From positions 1 through 38,036 of the forward strand of contig QXVZ01020928.1 of NCBI GenBank assembly GCA_008931825.1: DNA of 38,036 bases. The letters run 5' to 3'. Under the pieces are notes generated by a model. That model was not told the origin of the DNA. It ran no database searches and worked only from the letters and a program-made list of their open reading frames with translations. Shown one piece after another: positions 23,601 to 31,761 of the stretch; positions within the stretch are counted from its first letter, which is position 1, and the number at the start of each line of letters is the position of its first letter. This stretch comes from Phallusia fumigata. Taxonomy: Eukaryota > Chordata > Ascidiacea > Phlebobranchia > Ascidiidae. Both the position numbers and the translations under genes were made by a program.

Positions 23601-26600
23601 CGATTCGCTGTAGCTAAAACAATGTCTTTATGTACTGCGCAGTTGTCATTTTTAAACCCGGAATCTGGAGCTGAAACGTCAGATCTTCTTTCCTCCAATC
23701 GAAGTTTCTCTGTCACTGTCAGTTTTTACTCTTTAAAGACGGAAAGCTTCAATCGAGCTTCTCATTCATACGAGGTAACCAATGTTTGCCTGTATCATGC
23801 TACCTGCTTCGTGGTAGTTCTGTTGGATCCTCATTGATTAATTTGCGATTTTTAAAAGTTGTTGACTTTGATTTTGGTCAATACATCGTGTTTTAGTGGG
23901 TTGGAGCAATACCGTGTAAGTTTTCTGCTCAAGGAAACCCCATACCGATGCGGGATTAGAACCGACAACCTTGCAATCTCAAAGCAGTCGCGTTGACCGC
24001 TTGACGAGAGTTCCTGGTTCAAATCATCTTTTGGTGAAATTGAAAAAATGCATCAACCAATCGGCGTAAATTTGTAGAGGTCACCAACCCATTAATGGAA
24101 TAAGTTTACAAATGAAATTTCCTTTGGTGAAAAAAAAAATCATAGCGACACAATTGCACTAAAACAATCACCGTGTTGGAAATCGCCGCGAGACGTTATG
24201 GGGCGCAAAAAGTTTTGTTTGATTGTTTCACTTTATCCTCGGGGACGGAACAACACCTGAATGGGTTATGCTCGCAATGAGTCCACCGTCGAGCTACCTG
24301 CCTCATTGCAGCTCCGTTTGATCTTTTTTTATTTTTGAAATTGGTGACTTCAATTTGGGTCAACCCATCAGGTTTTCAGCAATGCCGCTTAAGTTTCTTG
24401 CTCAGGGAAGCACAAGTAACCAAGACAGGATTAGAATCCACAAGCTTGTGAACAGATAGAGGCGTTGCAAACCAGCGTCCTTACAAAAAAATTTGGTGTC
24501 AAATATTCTGTCCATCAAGGATAAGGATAAACAAACATCATGTTTGTTTTTTAGTGCCGCAGATGGGATACGTTAATGTGGCGAAAGGAACCTTGTCACG
24601 TGATAGCTACCACTGCCGATTTTAACGGAACCGTTGTGGGCGTTTCCTGTCAGTGTTCGGAAACTCAAGGATATTTCGCGTAACAATTATTGAATTTAGC
24701 TTGTTATGCTTAAGATTCGATGACCACCTGTTGTGATGTTTACTGTTACAACATTACAATTTTCCGAGCCACTAAATCGGTACGTTTTTGCAGAGTTTTT
24801 GCCATTGCACTGCCAACTACCACTCAAACTACAGAGACAACCAAATATATGACGACCAACGACCTTGGATCTTGCAACGAACCAAAAGAACTTGCATCAG
24901 TTTGTGATACGTAAGGCTCGTCATGTCTTTAATGTGCGACAATCACCTAAAACGCTCACAACAAAGGTCTTAAAAGACTATTTTGGGTCCTGATATTCTG
25001 TTATATGACCTTCGAAACTAAATCAACAAATCGCCTGTTTTGCCGCCAGTTTGACGTGGTGGTATCAAATCCATCAAATCCATCGGTTGGTGGTTGTAAT
25101 CCCCCCTCGATGGATTTCTTCACTGTAGCTTTTCAACTTATCAGCATAGCTCAATGACGTCCAACCTTTTTTGATGCATTCCCCCCATTGCTTATATTAT
25201 TCCTTTCCTAGGACAAAATATATAGTAATAATGAAAGGTTTGGAACCACTGGTCTACCTTAAAAAGAAACACTGCACTCATCATGACTAACAAAGTGAAA
25301 ATTTCTTCCCTTAACTCATAAAATTCCTTCCTGGTTGGGAATCCCTGACACAACTCACTAAGGCGTTGTTTCGAGTACCAAGGACAACAATAAACAAAGA
25401 TACAATACAGGTAAAATATCCATGCTATCGTGAATGTGTTTTTACCTTTTCAGAGCCTGTGTTCTATCCTGTGACAATCTCTCTCCAAACCCCCCTTGCT
25501 CAGAAGAGTGCGTCCCCAAGCGGTCATGTGTTTGCCCCCACGGACTGGTCGCGGACGAATTCGGAGACTGCATCAGTGCGGATGAGTGCAACGAAGGACC
25601 CACAGCGCCACCTGGTGATATATTAACACCGTTTTTTGCGAAATCAATAATTTAACTTTTTGACAGTTTTGAGTGCAAAAATTGGCATAAAAAACTGTAA
25701 AGGGATACGCATAGGCGCGGAGAACTGGATTGGCGCTTAATATAAAATCGTTATTCTCATGAAAACAGGACATATTAGGTTGATGGGTTGGAAGGACCTT
25801 AGGCCAGCCGTCAAGGCTCAATTCCAACTTTTGTGAGAGAAAAAGTGTGAAAAAAACGATTTTGTTTACTTTGATTGGTGTTAATCACATATCGACTTAA
25901 TATTAATATAGGTATCGATTTTAAACTGAAATATTGAAAGGGTTTTAAAAGCGTCGATCACTGTTTAACTCGTATGTTTAGATGGGATTCCATACAACCC
26001 ACAGCAATGGGTAATGACTCTTGTCTGGAGCTTAGTGGGAATTTTCCTTGCTCTACTTGTCCTTGTACCAGTTGCTATTGTGATTTCATCGAGATACAAC
26101 AAAAGGGTGAGTGTTCGTTTTTTGCCAAATAAGGCACAAGGCAGAAGTTCAGTTTGTTAAAATTAAACATTTCTTTCTCTTCTACGTACGGTAACAGGGT
26201 TTGAAAAACACTTAGTCTTTGTGCGTTCAATTATTTGCCATTGCGTTTACCTATCTTCGCTGGGCTACCAGACTGGGGTACATGGATAACCAACTCTTCT
26301 CGTGACAGCGTAACTGACTACTTTATTGTGGGATATTTTCTACATATTACTAGTTCAAAATACTTTGCCAAAACTGAAATGTTTGAATCGCGCGGCTGTG
26401 TCCTTGGGTACGTTTTTCAAAAAAAAATTTACATTGATTGGCAGGTATATGGTATTTAAACAAGCAGTAACTTAAAAAAGACAAATTTTGGTACACGAAC
26501 ATTAAAAATACCCTTAAACCATTCCCAACTTTTTTGATGCATTCCCCCTTTGCTTACTTTGAAACTTCATTCCTCCCCTACCAGAAAAAATTAGTATGAA

Positions 26601-26970
26601 GTAATAATAAAAGGTTCAAGCCACTGAACAGCTTAAAAAGAAATAGTACACTTATCATGAATAACTTTTTTGCTAAGTGGAAATTCCTTCCTGGTTGGGA
26701 ACCACTGCTTTAAGGTGTCAACAAACTTTTGGAGGCCTCTGAATCAAACGATTTCTATAAAGTTTTGATTTTTAACAACCGAACTATTTATAGACACCAG
26801 TAATTCCTCTGCAAAGGAACGTCAAAGCCGAATACCGCCACGACGACGCGTTTCGTCACGCCCAAGCGCCTCCGCTCGAACCAGTTTACGACAATCTCCC
26901 GCCATTTCACGATTTCCCGCCAGCGTACTGCCCGCCTGGCTGGTCACGTGACGGAAAAGCCGACGTCTGA
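5285..26970 (+). CDS. Large single-pass REJ-domain receptor, 44 exons, 2496 aa
   Basis: Exons: 5285-5315, 5407-5485, 5550-5647, 7022-7124, 7202-8637, 8750-8875, 8943-9053, 9350-9535, 9656-9841, 9952-10097, 10335-10424, 10529-10693, 10973-11156, 11682-11744, 11807-12069, 12534-12717, 12911-13040, 13114-13179, 13613-13762, 14043-14272, 14796-14917, 15045-15242, 15759-15938, 16474-16702, 16911-17044, 17290-17504, 17912-18079, 18215-18331, 18970-19135, 19411-19609, 20612-20782, 21246-21384, 21450-21568, 21696-21772, 22136-22246, 22601-22723, 22833-22895, 23122-23217, 23643-23774, 24555-24679, 24794-24910, 25454-25614, 25982-26106, 26794-26970. All have AG/GT borders and compatible phases; the total is an exact multiple of three ending in TGA. 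The product has a signal peptide, a glycan-rich ectodomain, beta-sandwich and Cys repeats, an REJ module, GAIN/GPS, TIL, one helix and a 60-residue tail. REJ proteins include polycystin-1 relatives and sea-urchin sperm receptors; a gamete or cell-surface recognition role is inferred only. Weakest parts: the borders of exon 9, and a possible missing exon between 13179 and 13613. Confidence 0.85.
5799..6635. mobile_element. hAT-type non-autonomous element (about 840 bp) in intron 3
   Basis: The ends are inverted repeats CAGGGTTGCCAG and (reverse complement of the right end) CGGGGTTGCCAG, 11 of 12 identical. The flanks TGTTCCAG (5791-5798) and TGCTTCAG (6636-6643) agree at 6 of 8 bases, fitting a decayed 8-bp target duplication. 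No transposase frame is seen. It fills most of the 1.37 kb intron and is itself interrupted by a younger element. Confidence 0.75.
5938..6141. mobile_element. hAT-type MITE nested in the 5799-6635 element
   Basis: 204 bp with terminal inverted repeats CAGTGTTTCTCAAA / CAGTGATTCTCAAA (13 of 14) and a perfect 8-bp target-site duplication CTCTAGAA at 5930-5937 and 6142-6149. The perfect duplication means this insertion is younger than its host element. Confidence 0.92.
7202..8637 (+). other. Exon 5: N-glycosylation-dense ectodomain in one 1436-base exon
   Basis: It encodes residues 104-582 of the receptor. It contains about 23 N-x-S/T sequons in 478 residues and is rich in Asn, Phe, Trp, Tyr and His, with only five cysteines (in WCTKN, SFCGL, KTCEQ, FCSHV, TSCNP). 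No known domain is recognised. The frame is set by the acceptor at 7200-7201 (S from AG|C) and the donor at 8638; ORF reading continues past 8637 into intron until a stop near 8780. Exon size is about ten times that of its neighbours. Confidence 0.85.
8750..9841 (+). other. Exons 6-9: linker with acidic tract
   Basis: Residues 583-785. Exons 6-8 carry a few sequons (NIT, NKT, NRT) and Pro/Ser-rich linkers. Exon 9 holds a strongly acidic run (YDADNNEDDDHDKDD), then EQLCSEGWICVE. Its acceptor is not typical (tatcaag at 9649-9655) and two donors fit the phase: 9842 (ACAG|gttggt) and an earlier one after GACAAGAAAG, about 9748. I prefer the longer form because the extra residues look coding. Confidence 0.6.
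9952..12069 (+). other. Exons 10-15: cadherin/VCBS-like beta-sandwich units
   Basis: Residues 786-1089. The pattern GNLKFTPKKKLDPARFKFQI in exon 12, and GQWQFEWQGQWTNL followed by SSRIRFQP and STRITLWIWDAD in exons 14-15, matches the strand order of bacterial-type VCBS/cadherin-like repeats (usually GxWxYSxDGGxxW ... RxRFxP ... LTFRAWD). Two to three repeats are visible. They probably form an extended extracellular stalk. Family naming rests on pattern recognition. Confidence 0.6.
11214..11436. mobile_element. hAT-type MITE in intron 13
   Basis: 223 bp with ends CAGAGCTTTCCAAAC and (reverse complement) CACGGCTTCCCAAAC, flanked by a perfect 8-bp duplication CATTAAAG at 11206-11213 and 11437-11444. 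Confidence 0.9.
12534..13179 (+). other. Exons 16-18: DCxGxCxG-type cysteine repeats
   Basis: Residues 1090-1215. The spacing LCGVCGGDGSSCIDCSG, DECNICSRG, DCASGCFGNNYIDECGFC and DCSGKCYGKAKI is the tandem CGxCxGG / DCxGxCxG pattern seen next to beta-sandwich or REJ regions in other large extracellular proteins. The cysteines should pair within each unit. The repeat appears cut short after GKAKIN, because the next supported exon begins a different fold; see the finding on 13268-13370. Confidence 0.75.
13613..14917 (+). other. Exons 19-21: TIG-like stretch and pre-REJ domain
   Basis: Residues 1215-1383. Exon 19 (YVNQTMISCEIPSV ... LSVLYRP) resembles the end of an IPT/TIG immunoglobulin-like fold. 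Exon 20 (SAKLNFKLGLISIKFNQ ... DCATVFKSR ... VLGARPSCFV ... NALIHTNAS) has the layout of the beta-sandwich that precedes the REJ module in other REJ proteins, with its Cys pair kept. Exon 21 completes it. Confidence 0.6.
15352..15580. mobile_element. hAT-type MITE in intron 22
   Basis: 229 bp beginning CAGTGATTCTTAA and ending GGTTGAGAACCTCTG (reverse complement CAGAGGTTCTCAACC). Flanks CTCTAAAT and TTCTGAAA match at only 5 of 8 bases, so this is an old copy. Confidence 0.65.
19623..19986. mobile_element. Inverted-repeat element just inside intron 30
   Basis: 364 bp bounded by CATAGGCGTAGATTTTGTGG and, reversed, CATAGGCATCGATTCTTTGG (16 of 20). No clear target duplication. The left end sits 13 bases after the exon 30 donor at 19610. 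Confidence 0.55.
20231..20445 (-). repeat. tRNA-derived SINE, copy A (intron 30)
   Basis: Read on the minus strand it begins with a tRNA-Leu/Ser-like head: an A-box-like GATGGCCGAGTGCTTAGCG, then about 35 bases later a B-box-like CGGTTCTATTC. The body (CTTGTGTTTCCCTGCGCAAG; GGGTTGACCCAAATTGAAG) is shared with copies at 23822, 24223 and 35195, and the tail ends in AAATAAAACAAA-type sequence. The best-preserved tRNA head of the four. Confidence 0.75.
21813..21917. mobile_element. Short hAT-type MITE in intron 34
   Basis: 105 bp with ends CAAGGAGTTGCAAC and (reversed) CGGGGTGTGCAACT, flanked by ATTTGGAC (21805-21812) and ATTTAGAC (21918-21925), 7 of 8 identical. The internal CATGGGCCAACCCAC and GTGGCCTGCA are typical of this MITE style. 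Confidence 0.8.
23415..23593. mobile_element. Probable hAT-type MITE in intron 38
   Basis: Begins CAGTGTTTCTTAAACTTCGATGC; near the right end is CACAGTTTGAAAACC, an inverted partner. Flanks CCTGAGGC (23407-23414) and CCTAAGCC (23594-23601) match at 6 of 8 bases. It lies only 49 bases before exon 39. Confidence 0.55.
23822..24008 (-). repeat. tRNA-derived SINE, copy B (intron 39)
   Basis: On the minus strand the head CAAGCGGTCAACGCGACTGC and B-box-like CGGTTCTAATCCC are 33 or so bases apart, followed by the family body GGTTTCCTTGAGCAGAAAAC and TTGCTCCAACCCACTAAAACA. The left (tail) part is shorter than in copies C and D. Confidence 0.7.
24223..24450 (-). repeat. tRNA-derived SINE, copy C (intron 39)
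   Basis: It shares with copy D a tail block (ATCCTCGGGG; TTATGCTCGCAATGAGTCCA; GTCGAGCTACC) and with all copies the block TTAAGTTTCTTGCTCAGGGA as read on the plus strand, then CAGGATTAGAATCC, a degenerate reversed B box. The tRNA A-box end is lost or truncated. Confidence 0.7.
25159..25347. mobile_element. hAT-like MITE, family pair copy 1 (intron 41)
   Basis: Starts GTCCAACCTTTTTTGATGCA, ends CCTTCCTGGTTGGGAATCCCTG. It is clearly related along its length to the copy at 26519-26707, sharing TTTTTTGATGCATTCCCCC, GTAATAAT-AAAGGTT, TTAAAAAGAAA and TTCCTTCCTGGTTGGGAA. No clear target duplication. Confidence 0.7.
25454..25614 (+). other. Exon 42: TIL-type cysteine domain next to the membrane
   Basis: With the preceding SCNEPKELASVCDT of exon 41 it forms the trypsin-inhibitor-like pattern: CVLSCDN, CSEECVPKRSCVCPHGLVA, GDCISADEC, ten cysteines in the right order. 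TIL folds occur in protease inhibitors and in mucin- or zonadhesin-type gamete proteins. It lies between GPS and membrane helix, an uncommon place. A structural or recognition role is more likely than inhibition. Confidence 0.8.
25982..26106 (+). other. Exon 43: transmembrane helix
   Basis: A run of about 23 hydrophobic residues (within MTLVWSLVGIFLALLVLVP and VAIVISS), residues about 2408-2432, preceded by polar NPQQ and followed by the basic stop RYNKR. This is the only helix after the signal peptide, so the protein is a type I single-pass receptor, unlike the 11-pass polycystins. Confidence 0.88.
26519..26707. mobile_element. hAT-like MITE, family pair copy 2 (intron 43)
   Basis: Starts CCATTCCCAACTTTTTTGAT and ends GGTTGGGAACCACTG, so the ends form an inverted repeat around TTCCCAAC. 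The flanks CCCTTAAA and CTTTAAGG are only loosely alike. Sister of the element at 25159-25347. Confidence 0.7.
26794..26970 (+). other. Exon 44: cytoplasmic tail with PPAY motif and stop
   Basis: The tail is about 62 residues in all and ends in TGA at 26968-26970. It contains PVYDNLPPFHDFPPAYCPP: PPAY fits the PPxY ligand of WW domains (for example NEDD4-type ubiquitin ligases), and VYDNL is a possible phosphotyrosine site. GC content and codon use here are higher than in the upstream exons. An ATTAAA at 27039-27044 could serve as the polyadenylation signal. Confidence 0.82.
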
Positions 26971-27886
26971 TTGGCTAACTGATATTTGTACAATTCTTTC
27001 TTAGCTTGTTTCTTTGATAGCTGATTAGAAGCTAGAGTATTAAAAACGGCAGCATTTTGACCTTGTTTATACGCTCTACGACTTTACACACATCAGCTTT
27101 CGTACCAAGCTTACAAGCTTCAAGTGATTATGTGTAACAAGGCATAAGCTGAGAAAAACGTGTGGATGCGCCACAATCGCATATACGTAACTGCTTGAGA
27201 GCAGAGCCCGAACTTGATTGTGTTGATGGATGTAAGATTTCTTACACTGTGTGGCAGAAATGTTCGGAAAACGAAAGAGAAATGTTCGGAAATTTTTTTC
27301 CAATATTTAATGTTGGTAAGTGAATCAAGATGCTACCGGCATGGTAAGTACCTTGGGTCTGACCAACTCTGTTAGTTTATTTTAATTTTGCCTTTTTTCA
27401 GGTTTCATCTGGGAAAACATAATTGAAACAAATTGTTGTGATGGAACTTCACTTTTATCCGTTTTTGAAATTGAATCATATTTGAGAAACTACAAAACCG
27501 AGGTTTTCGTATCAAAGGTACTATTTAGTGTTTTATATTTTATCCTGAGGTATTTGTGTCACTGCACAATAACGTTTAAATTTGTACACTGTAGACATAC
27601 TTGGGTAAAAATACAGTATAGTGGGGATGTGCTTTCCTCCATAAAATTGTAAAGTAGACTCTTGCATAAAAAGCCTCCTCGGTTTCGTAGACAAAACGCA
27701 ATGGGTGAACAGGCTTTTTGGTTAAACCGCATAAAACGAGCCAAAGTGTGTGTTAATTTACGTCGAAGCGCCACAACAATTGACATAAATTAAAAAAATG
27801 TGTCTTATTTTCGGGTAAGCATTAGCCGCCTAAATGTACACAAATCTGGTGATGGTTGGCTATCAAGCCACACAGCGACATCCAAA
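26971..27886. other. Convergent spacer between REJ receptor and GPCR genes
   Basis: The two genes point toward each other and their 3' untranslated regions share this 0.9 kb. No exon, RNA gene or element ends are seen apart from the ATTAAA at 27039. Confidence 0.5.
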
Positions 27887-30800
27887 TTAAGTTTGTCTTT
27901 CGTTGGTTGACATCTCCATGTGGTGTTGACCTCTGACGCATCTTTTACTGCCGCAAATACTTCCTAGTGTCTGGATTGATTCATGCCGAAGGTTGCTGAA
28001 AAACGAAAAAGATAATTGGTGGAATGATGAAATGCAAGTTATTTAGATTATTGTCAAATTGATGTGAAGACCCTGAGACCTATGAGAGATTTCTATACCA
28101 CTCTAAAGCCCCAAGAGTTTCTTGTAGCCCAGTAATAAAGCGTGAAGGGCAAGGATGGCACATATTGAGTTGTGAGTACCTCGTTACGAAGAGCTTGCTG
28201 TACCTTTTGATGATTTTTGCTGAGTACCGTACCATATTGCCATCTATTGTCAAGGATAGGAAACGGTACGGTACGTATTGAGTTGTACGTACCACGTACT
28301 TAGTTGCGAAGGGGGTACCGTACCAACGTGTCGTACCCTTTGATGAGTTTTGCTGCTTACCATACTGCCATCCTTGGCGAAGAAGTAGTATACCTGTGTA
28401 TTGTTCACTGCTGCACCCAGCTTTTATACAATTTTTAGAATTCAGTTGAACTTATTCCCTGACCCCGATTTTTGCCACACGTAAATGTGGTTTTGTAACA
28501 TTTTGGATTCTTTAGGATTCGAACCCATTAAATTCAATGGGCCTGTTTTTGCCAAACCATGCTTGTGCCCTACCTTGATCCTAAGTTGTAGAAGAGAGGA
28601 TTGAGACACTCGCTGACTTTAAGGCAGGAATATTGGGAAACTGCGAAAATCCATCTTGTATGCTCATTGGCCGGAGTTGGTATCGCCAGGATTGTCACGT
28701 TAAAAGCTAAAAGAATACATCAGGAATCACCTGGGTGTTCTCTCATTTCCGCGCCATTCTGCCCCATAACTTCTTTACGACAAGACAAAACGACGACAAC
28801 AGCGATTGTCGAAACGTTTACATTAAAATGTATTTTGATTTTTTTAAATTCTCTGACAGTTGTGATTTTTATTAAGTCATCAAAACAGTTGAGCCGTGTT
28901 TTCTGGTTAACAGAACGCAATTCTGAGGTAACGGTCTTACTGCAAAACTATCTTGTCTATCTATTTCCACAGAGGTTTTTTGTGGATATGCGAAGCAAGA
29001 TCTTATTACATACACACGCTTGCGTTTGATACTTAGTACTGTACTTCTTTACCCGCTCTTGGTACGTAGCCGAGTACGAACGATCCCACAATCAACGACA
29101 ACTGGATGATATTTTGGTTTTCTTTGTCCCTTCTGGATCGTTCCGCCTTGCTTATAGTTGCGCATTTACCTACAGAAACAAGTGGAGCAGTGTGCTTAAC
29201 CAATATTCAGAGGATAGGCACATTGGAAAGACAAAACAGCTCTGAATTTTGAGAAATTGTTATGCGAGTTACGTAAGCTGTATTTCCGGGAACAGAACGG
29301 ACAAAACGATTAAGTACATTGGGCATAGTTGTTGCTGTTTAAACCCACGATTTTTGCAGACGAACCCTTTATTTTTCACTTGTATTCAGCAGGGCCTTCA
29401 AGAAAAGACTGTCCGACCGGTAGAACAAACCCATGTGGGGCCTCTAGTACTTGTAAAATATTTCAAAAAATGAGGAATTGTAGTCCAGTAATGCCCATTT
29501 AATGATGAAAAAGAGATTATGTTGAAACAAATTAATATTTAATATATGTGAACACTTCTCTCAACGGTCCTGTTGAACTATGTACCCGCCTGGTGCCCTT
29601 CTCTAGTTCTGCTTGTATATGGCCCTGTACCTACCTGCCATACGCCACCGTTTTTGCCTCTGCTTCAGAATCATCACTATTGTTCCAACGCACAGTGACG
29701 TCATAATGACAGTAAAAGTAAGATAGAGGGCGCTGTACGCCAGAAGACGATTGCGACGCAATGAGCTAAAAGCATAATTTCGTCTTTTAAATGTAACCTT
29801 GAATCGTTTAATAGTTTAACAATTATTCAGCGGCAAAGTATTATTTTGTAGTGAACAATGACTTTTGTTTGTATTAGTAAAAATGGAAGTGGTATTATAC
29901 ATAATAGTTAACTGTCCCCCTGCTTTTGGCCCATCGTGCGTGTGTGTTTTAAAGTCCTTAAACCCGTCATAAAAAGTTTGAAATACTTACTCGAAGAACA
30001 CCAAAACGAAGCCACAGATACAGGAAATAAACCAGGATCCGACGATAAAAATCTAAAATCCACAAATAATTGAAGTTACAAGTTTGAACTTACGCACAAG
30101 TCCGGTGTAAAACGGTGCAACTTTGCACTTCTCTTACAGTAAAACACAATTAGTTTCTTTTTCTTGCTTGATGTGGAAAGATTTGGCGATTCAGTTATTC
30201 GTTTTGGGACAAGTTTGAAGTTTTTCTTGATGGATTTGCCCAGTTGATTTTTTACTCTTTTAGACTTGCAGAGTGAAACTATATGCTGTCAGAGTTTTTT
30301 ACTTAGGTGAACACAAGAGACTGATCGGAATGGGGTTTGAACCATTACCTTACGGATCTCGAAAACCATTTTCAAAATAATTCTACGGATAAATTTTCAT
30401 TTGGTCTTCCAAACAAATCGTAACTTCAGTGCCATTCACTCAGCTTACCGCGGAAATACTGGATTTTAAACTCACCCTGATTCGTGGCACAGTGATTTGG
30501 TGGAAGAATAAAGGCCACCTAATCGATGTGAATCGAAATGCTGCGAAACCTGTAATGTGCAAAGCTGTGTTGAACGTCATCCAGTTGGTGATCCGCCAAC
30601 CGATCTGTATTAAACGTGTGGTGTTGTGGATACAGAAAAAAATACTATCATATTTTACCTGATGACATTTGGAAAAATAACTTTATGTAAAAATACACGG
30701 CGAATTTTCTGAAAAACTTTATGTAGGCAACCAAGCATTTGTTTTAAACTAAACTTCAAAACAGAAAACAAAATTAGTTATAGTGAAATTTGGAACGATT

Positions 30801-31761
30801 CAGGTTGTGTATATTTTTTCAGCTATAAATGTCAAAATCAAGTAAAATCTTTATTGTTAATTGTACTAACTTTGTTTGAAAACCTGTTCTAAAGCGTACA
30901 ACGCCGTGCACGCACTAATACTAAATCAAACTTACATTGCAGGTTGTTTTTACGGCGACAGGATGTTCAACAACTTCGCACAAACCCCAGGTGTAACAGT
31001 AAAGTCGGTTGAAACTGATAAGAGCCGACATGAGATCAGAACAACAAAGACTCAAGATCTGCATGTTGAACACCGTTCTGTGATGAAGTAAGACGAAAAA
31101 GTGTTATAAACTAGAGGTAAATATGTGTTTATCGGTAATGTTGTTTAATAGTGTACGAGTCTGTTATCAGTGTACCTTGTTTTTGAAAACATTTCAAAAA
31201 AATCAAAAATGTTAAGGATTTTCCTTTTAAGTTTTTGGACCACTTTAAACAGCCCAAATTTACCGAAAAACGTTCTTTGGGTCTCTGAGTCGAGAATCTA
31301 ATCAACCGTACTCGTATTTAGTAAAAAAAAACAAAGTGCGCCTTGTTAATATACAGGCCAAATCTTGTGGTGCCCAACAAACAACGTGGGTTAGGAAGGC
31401 TAAATTCAAGCGTTGGGCTCAAATTGTCTTTTCCCAAATCCATTGAAGTGAAATTTTCAATTCCAACTCTGACTAAGACAGCTTTGTGACGAGCTTGACG
31501 TGCAGTGTTAACATTCTTAAATGTCGTTACAGTAAGTATTTCACATTGTGGCATTTGAATGGGCAAAAGTATGACAGCTGTTTTCCTTTTAAAACATTAC
31601 GGCTGCATTGGGATTTGAACCCATGCACTTTGGGTTTATTTCTAATTCACAACTCTTACTTACTGAAGCTTTTTAGACCGCGATATTACCACAATGGTTA
31701 CAACGTTGCCGAATATTCCAATAATTCCTAGTAAGCTGATCCACACAGCGAAAGCTATCAT
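27887..31761 (-). CDS. Rhodopsin-class G-protein-coupled receptor, 8 exons, 306 aa
   Basis: Exons in transcript order: 31761-31664, 31077-30936, 30604-30476, 30052-29991, 29765-29635, 29169-29053, 28706-28574, 27995-27887; sizes sum to 921 bases and phases agree at all seven junctions. TM1 has GIFGNVVTIVV (Asn 1.50); TM2 MQILSLCCSDLMSAL (Asp 2.50); TM3 starts after TTCN, with the Cys exactly 25 residues before the Arg of FRFTSIRWPL; TM4 IFIVGSWFISCICGF; TM5 LLAYSALYLTFTVIM; TM6 LIVGSFVLGYVPR; TM7 ECLNPLFYNLG (NPxxY). The Asp of DRY is Phe, CWxP is GYVP, and the second extracellular loop is about nine residues with no Cys. Start: ATG at 31761 gives an N terminus of a few residues; an upstream exon, or a leader spliced at aaaag near 31786, is possible. 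Ligand unknown. Class A is sure; subfamily is not. Confidence 0.88.
28150..28376. mobile_element. MITE with internal tandem duplication, in GPCR intron 7
   Basis: 227 bp with outer inverted repeats CAAGGATGGCA / TGCCATCCTTG (perfect over 11). Inside, a degraded TGCCATCTATTG-TCAAGGATAGG junction near 28240-28260 and two runs of TATTGAGTTGT...GTACC and CCTTTTGATGA / CCCTTTGATGAG show two diverged head-to-tail units of about 110 bp. Flanks GTGAAGGG and GCGAAGAA are weakly alike (5 of 8). Confidence 0.7.

Larger units (their letters stand above)
22833..24910 (+). other. Exons 37-41: GAIN/GPS-like segment without HLT
   Basis: Residues 2166-2342. LSFLNPESG and SFSVTVSFYSL are GAIN-like strands. 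Exon 40 reads CRRWDTLMWRKEPC, then GVSCQCSETQGYFA, and exon 41 continues VFAIALP, giving the GPS spacing C-W-W-C-CxC-FAV. Active GPS sites cleave at H-L/S-T after the CxC; here ETQ occupies that place with one extra residue before FAV, so self-cleavage is unlikely. A Thr-rich linker (ALPTTTQTTETT) follows. Confidence 0.75.

Noticed and set aside
5285-26970. Idea that this is an ascidian s-Themis self-sterility receptor
   Set aside because: Those are polycystin-1-like with several helices and hold a fibrinogen-like gene in reverse inside an intron; here there is one helix, no PLAT domain and no reverse gene in any intron.
28601-29029. 142-codon plus-strand open frame
   Set aside because: It is antisense to the GPCR TM6 and TM7 exons, which have splice and motif support.
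31318-31566. Minus-strand frame of 82 codons inside GPCR intron 1
   Set aside because: It does not match a GPCR segment; exon 1 joins exon 2 in phase without it.
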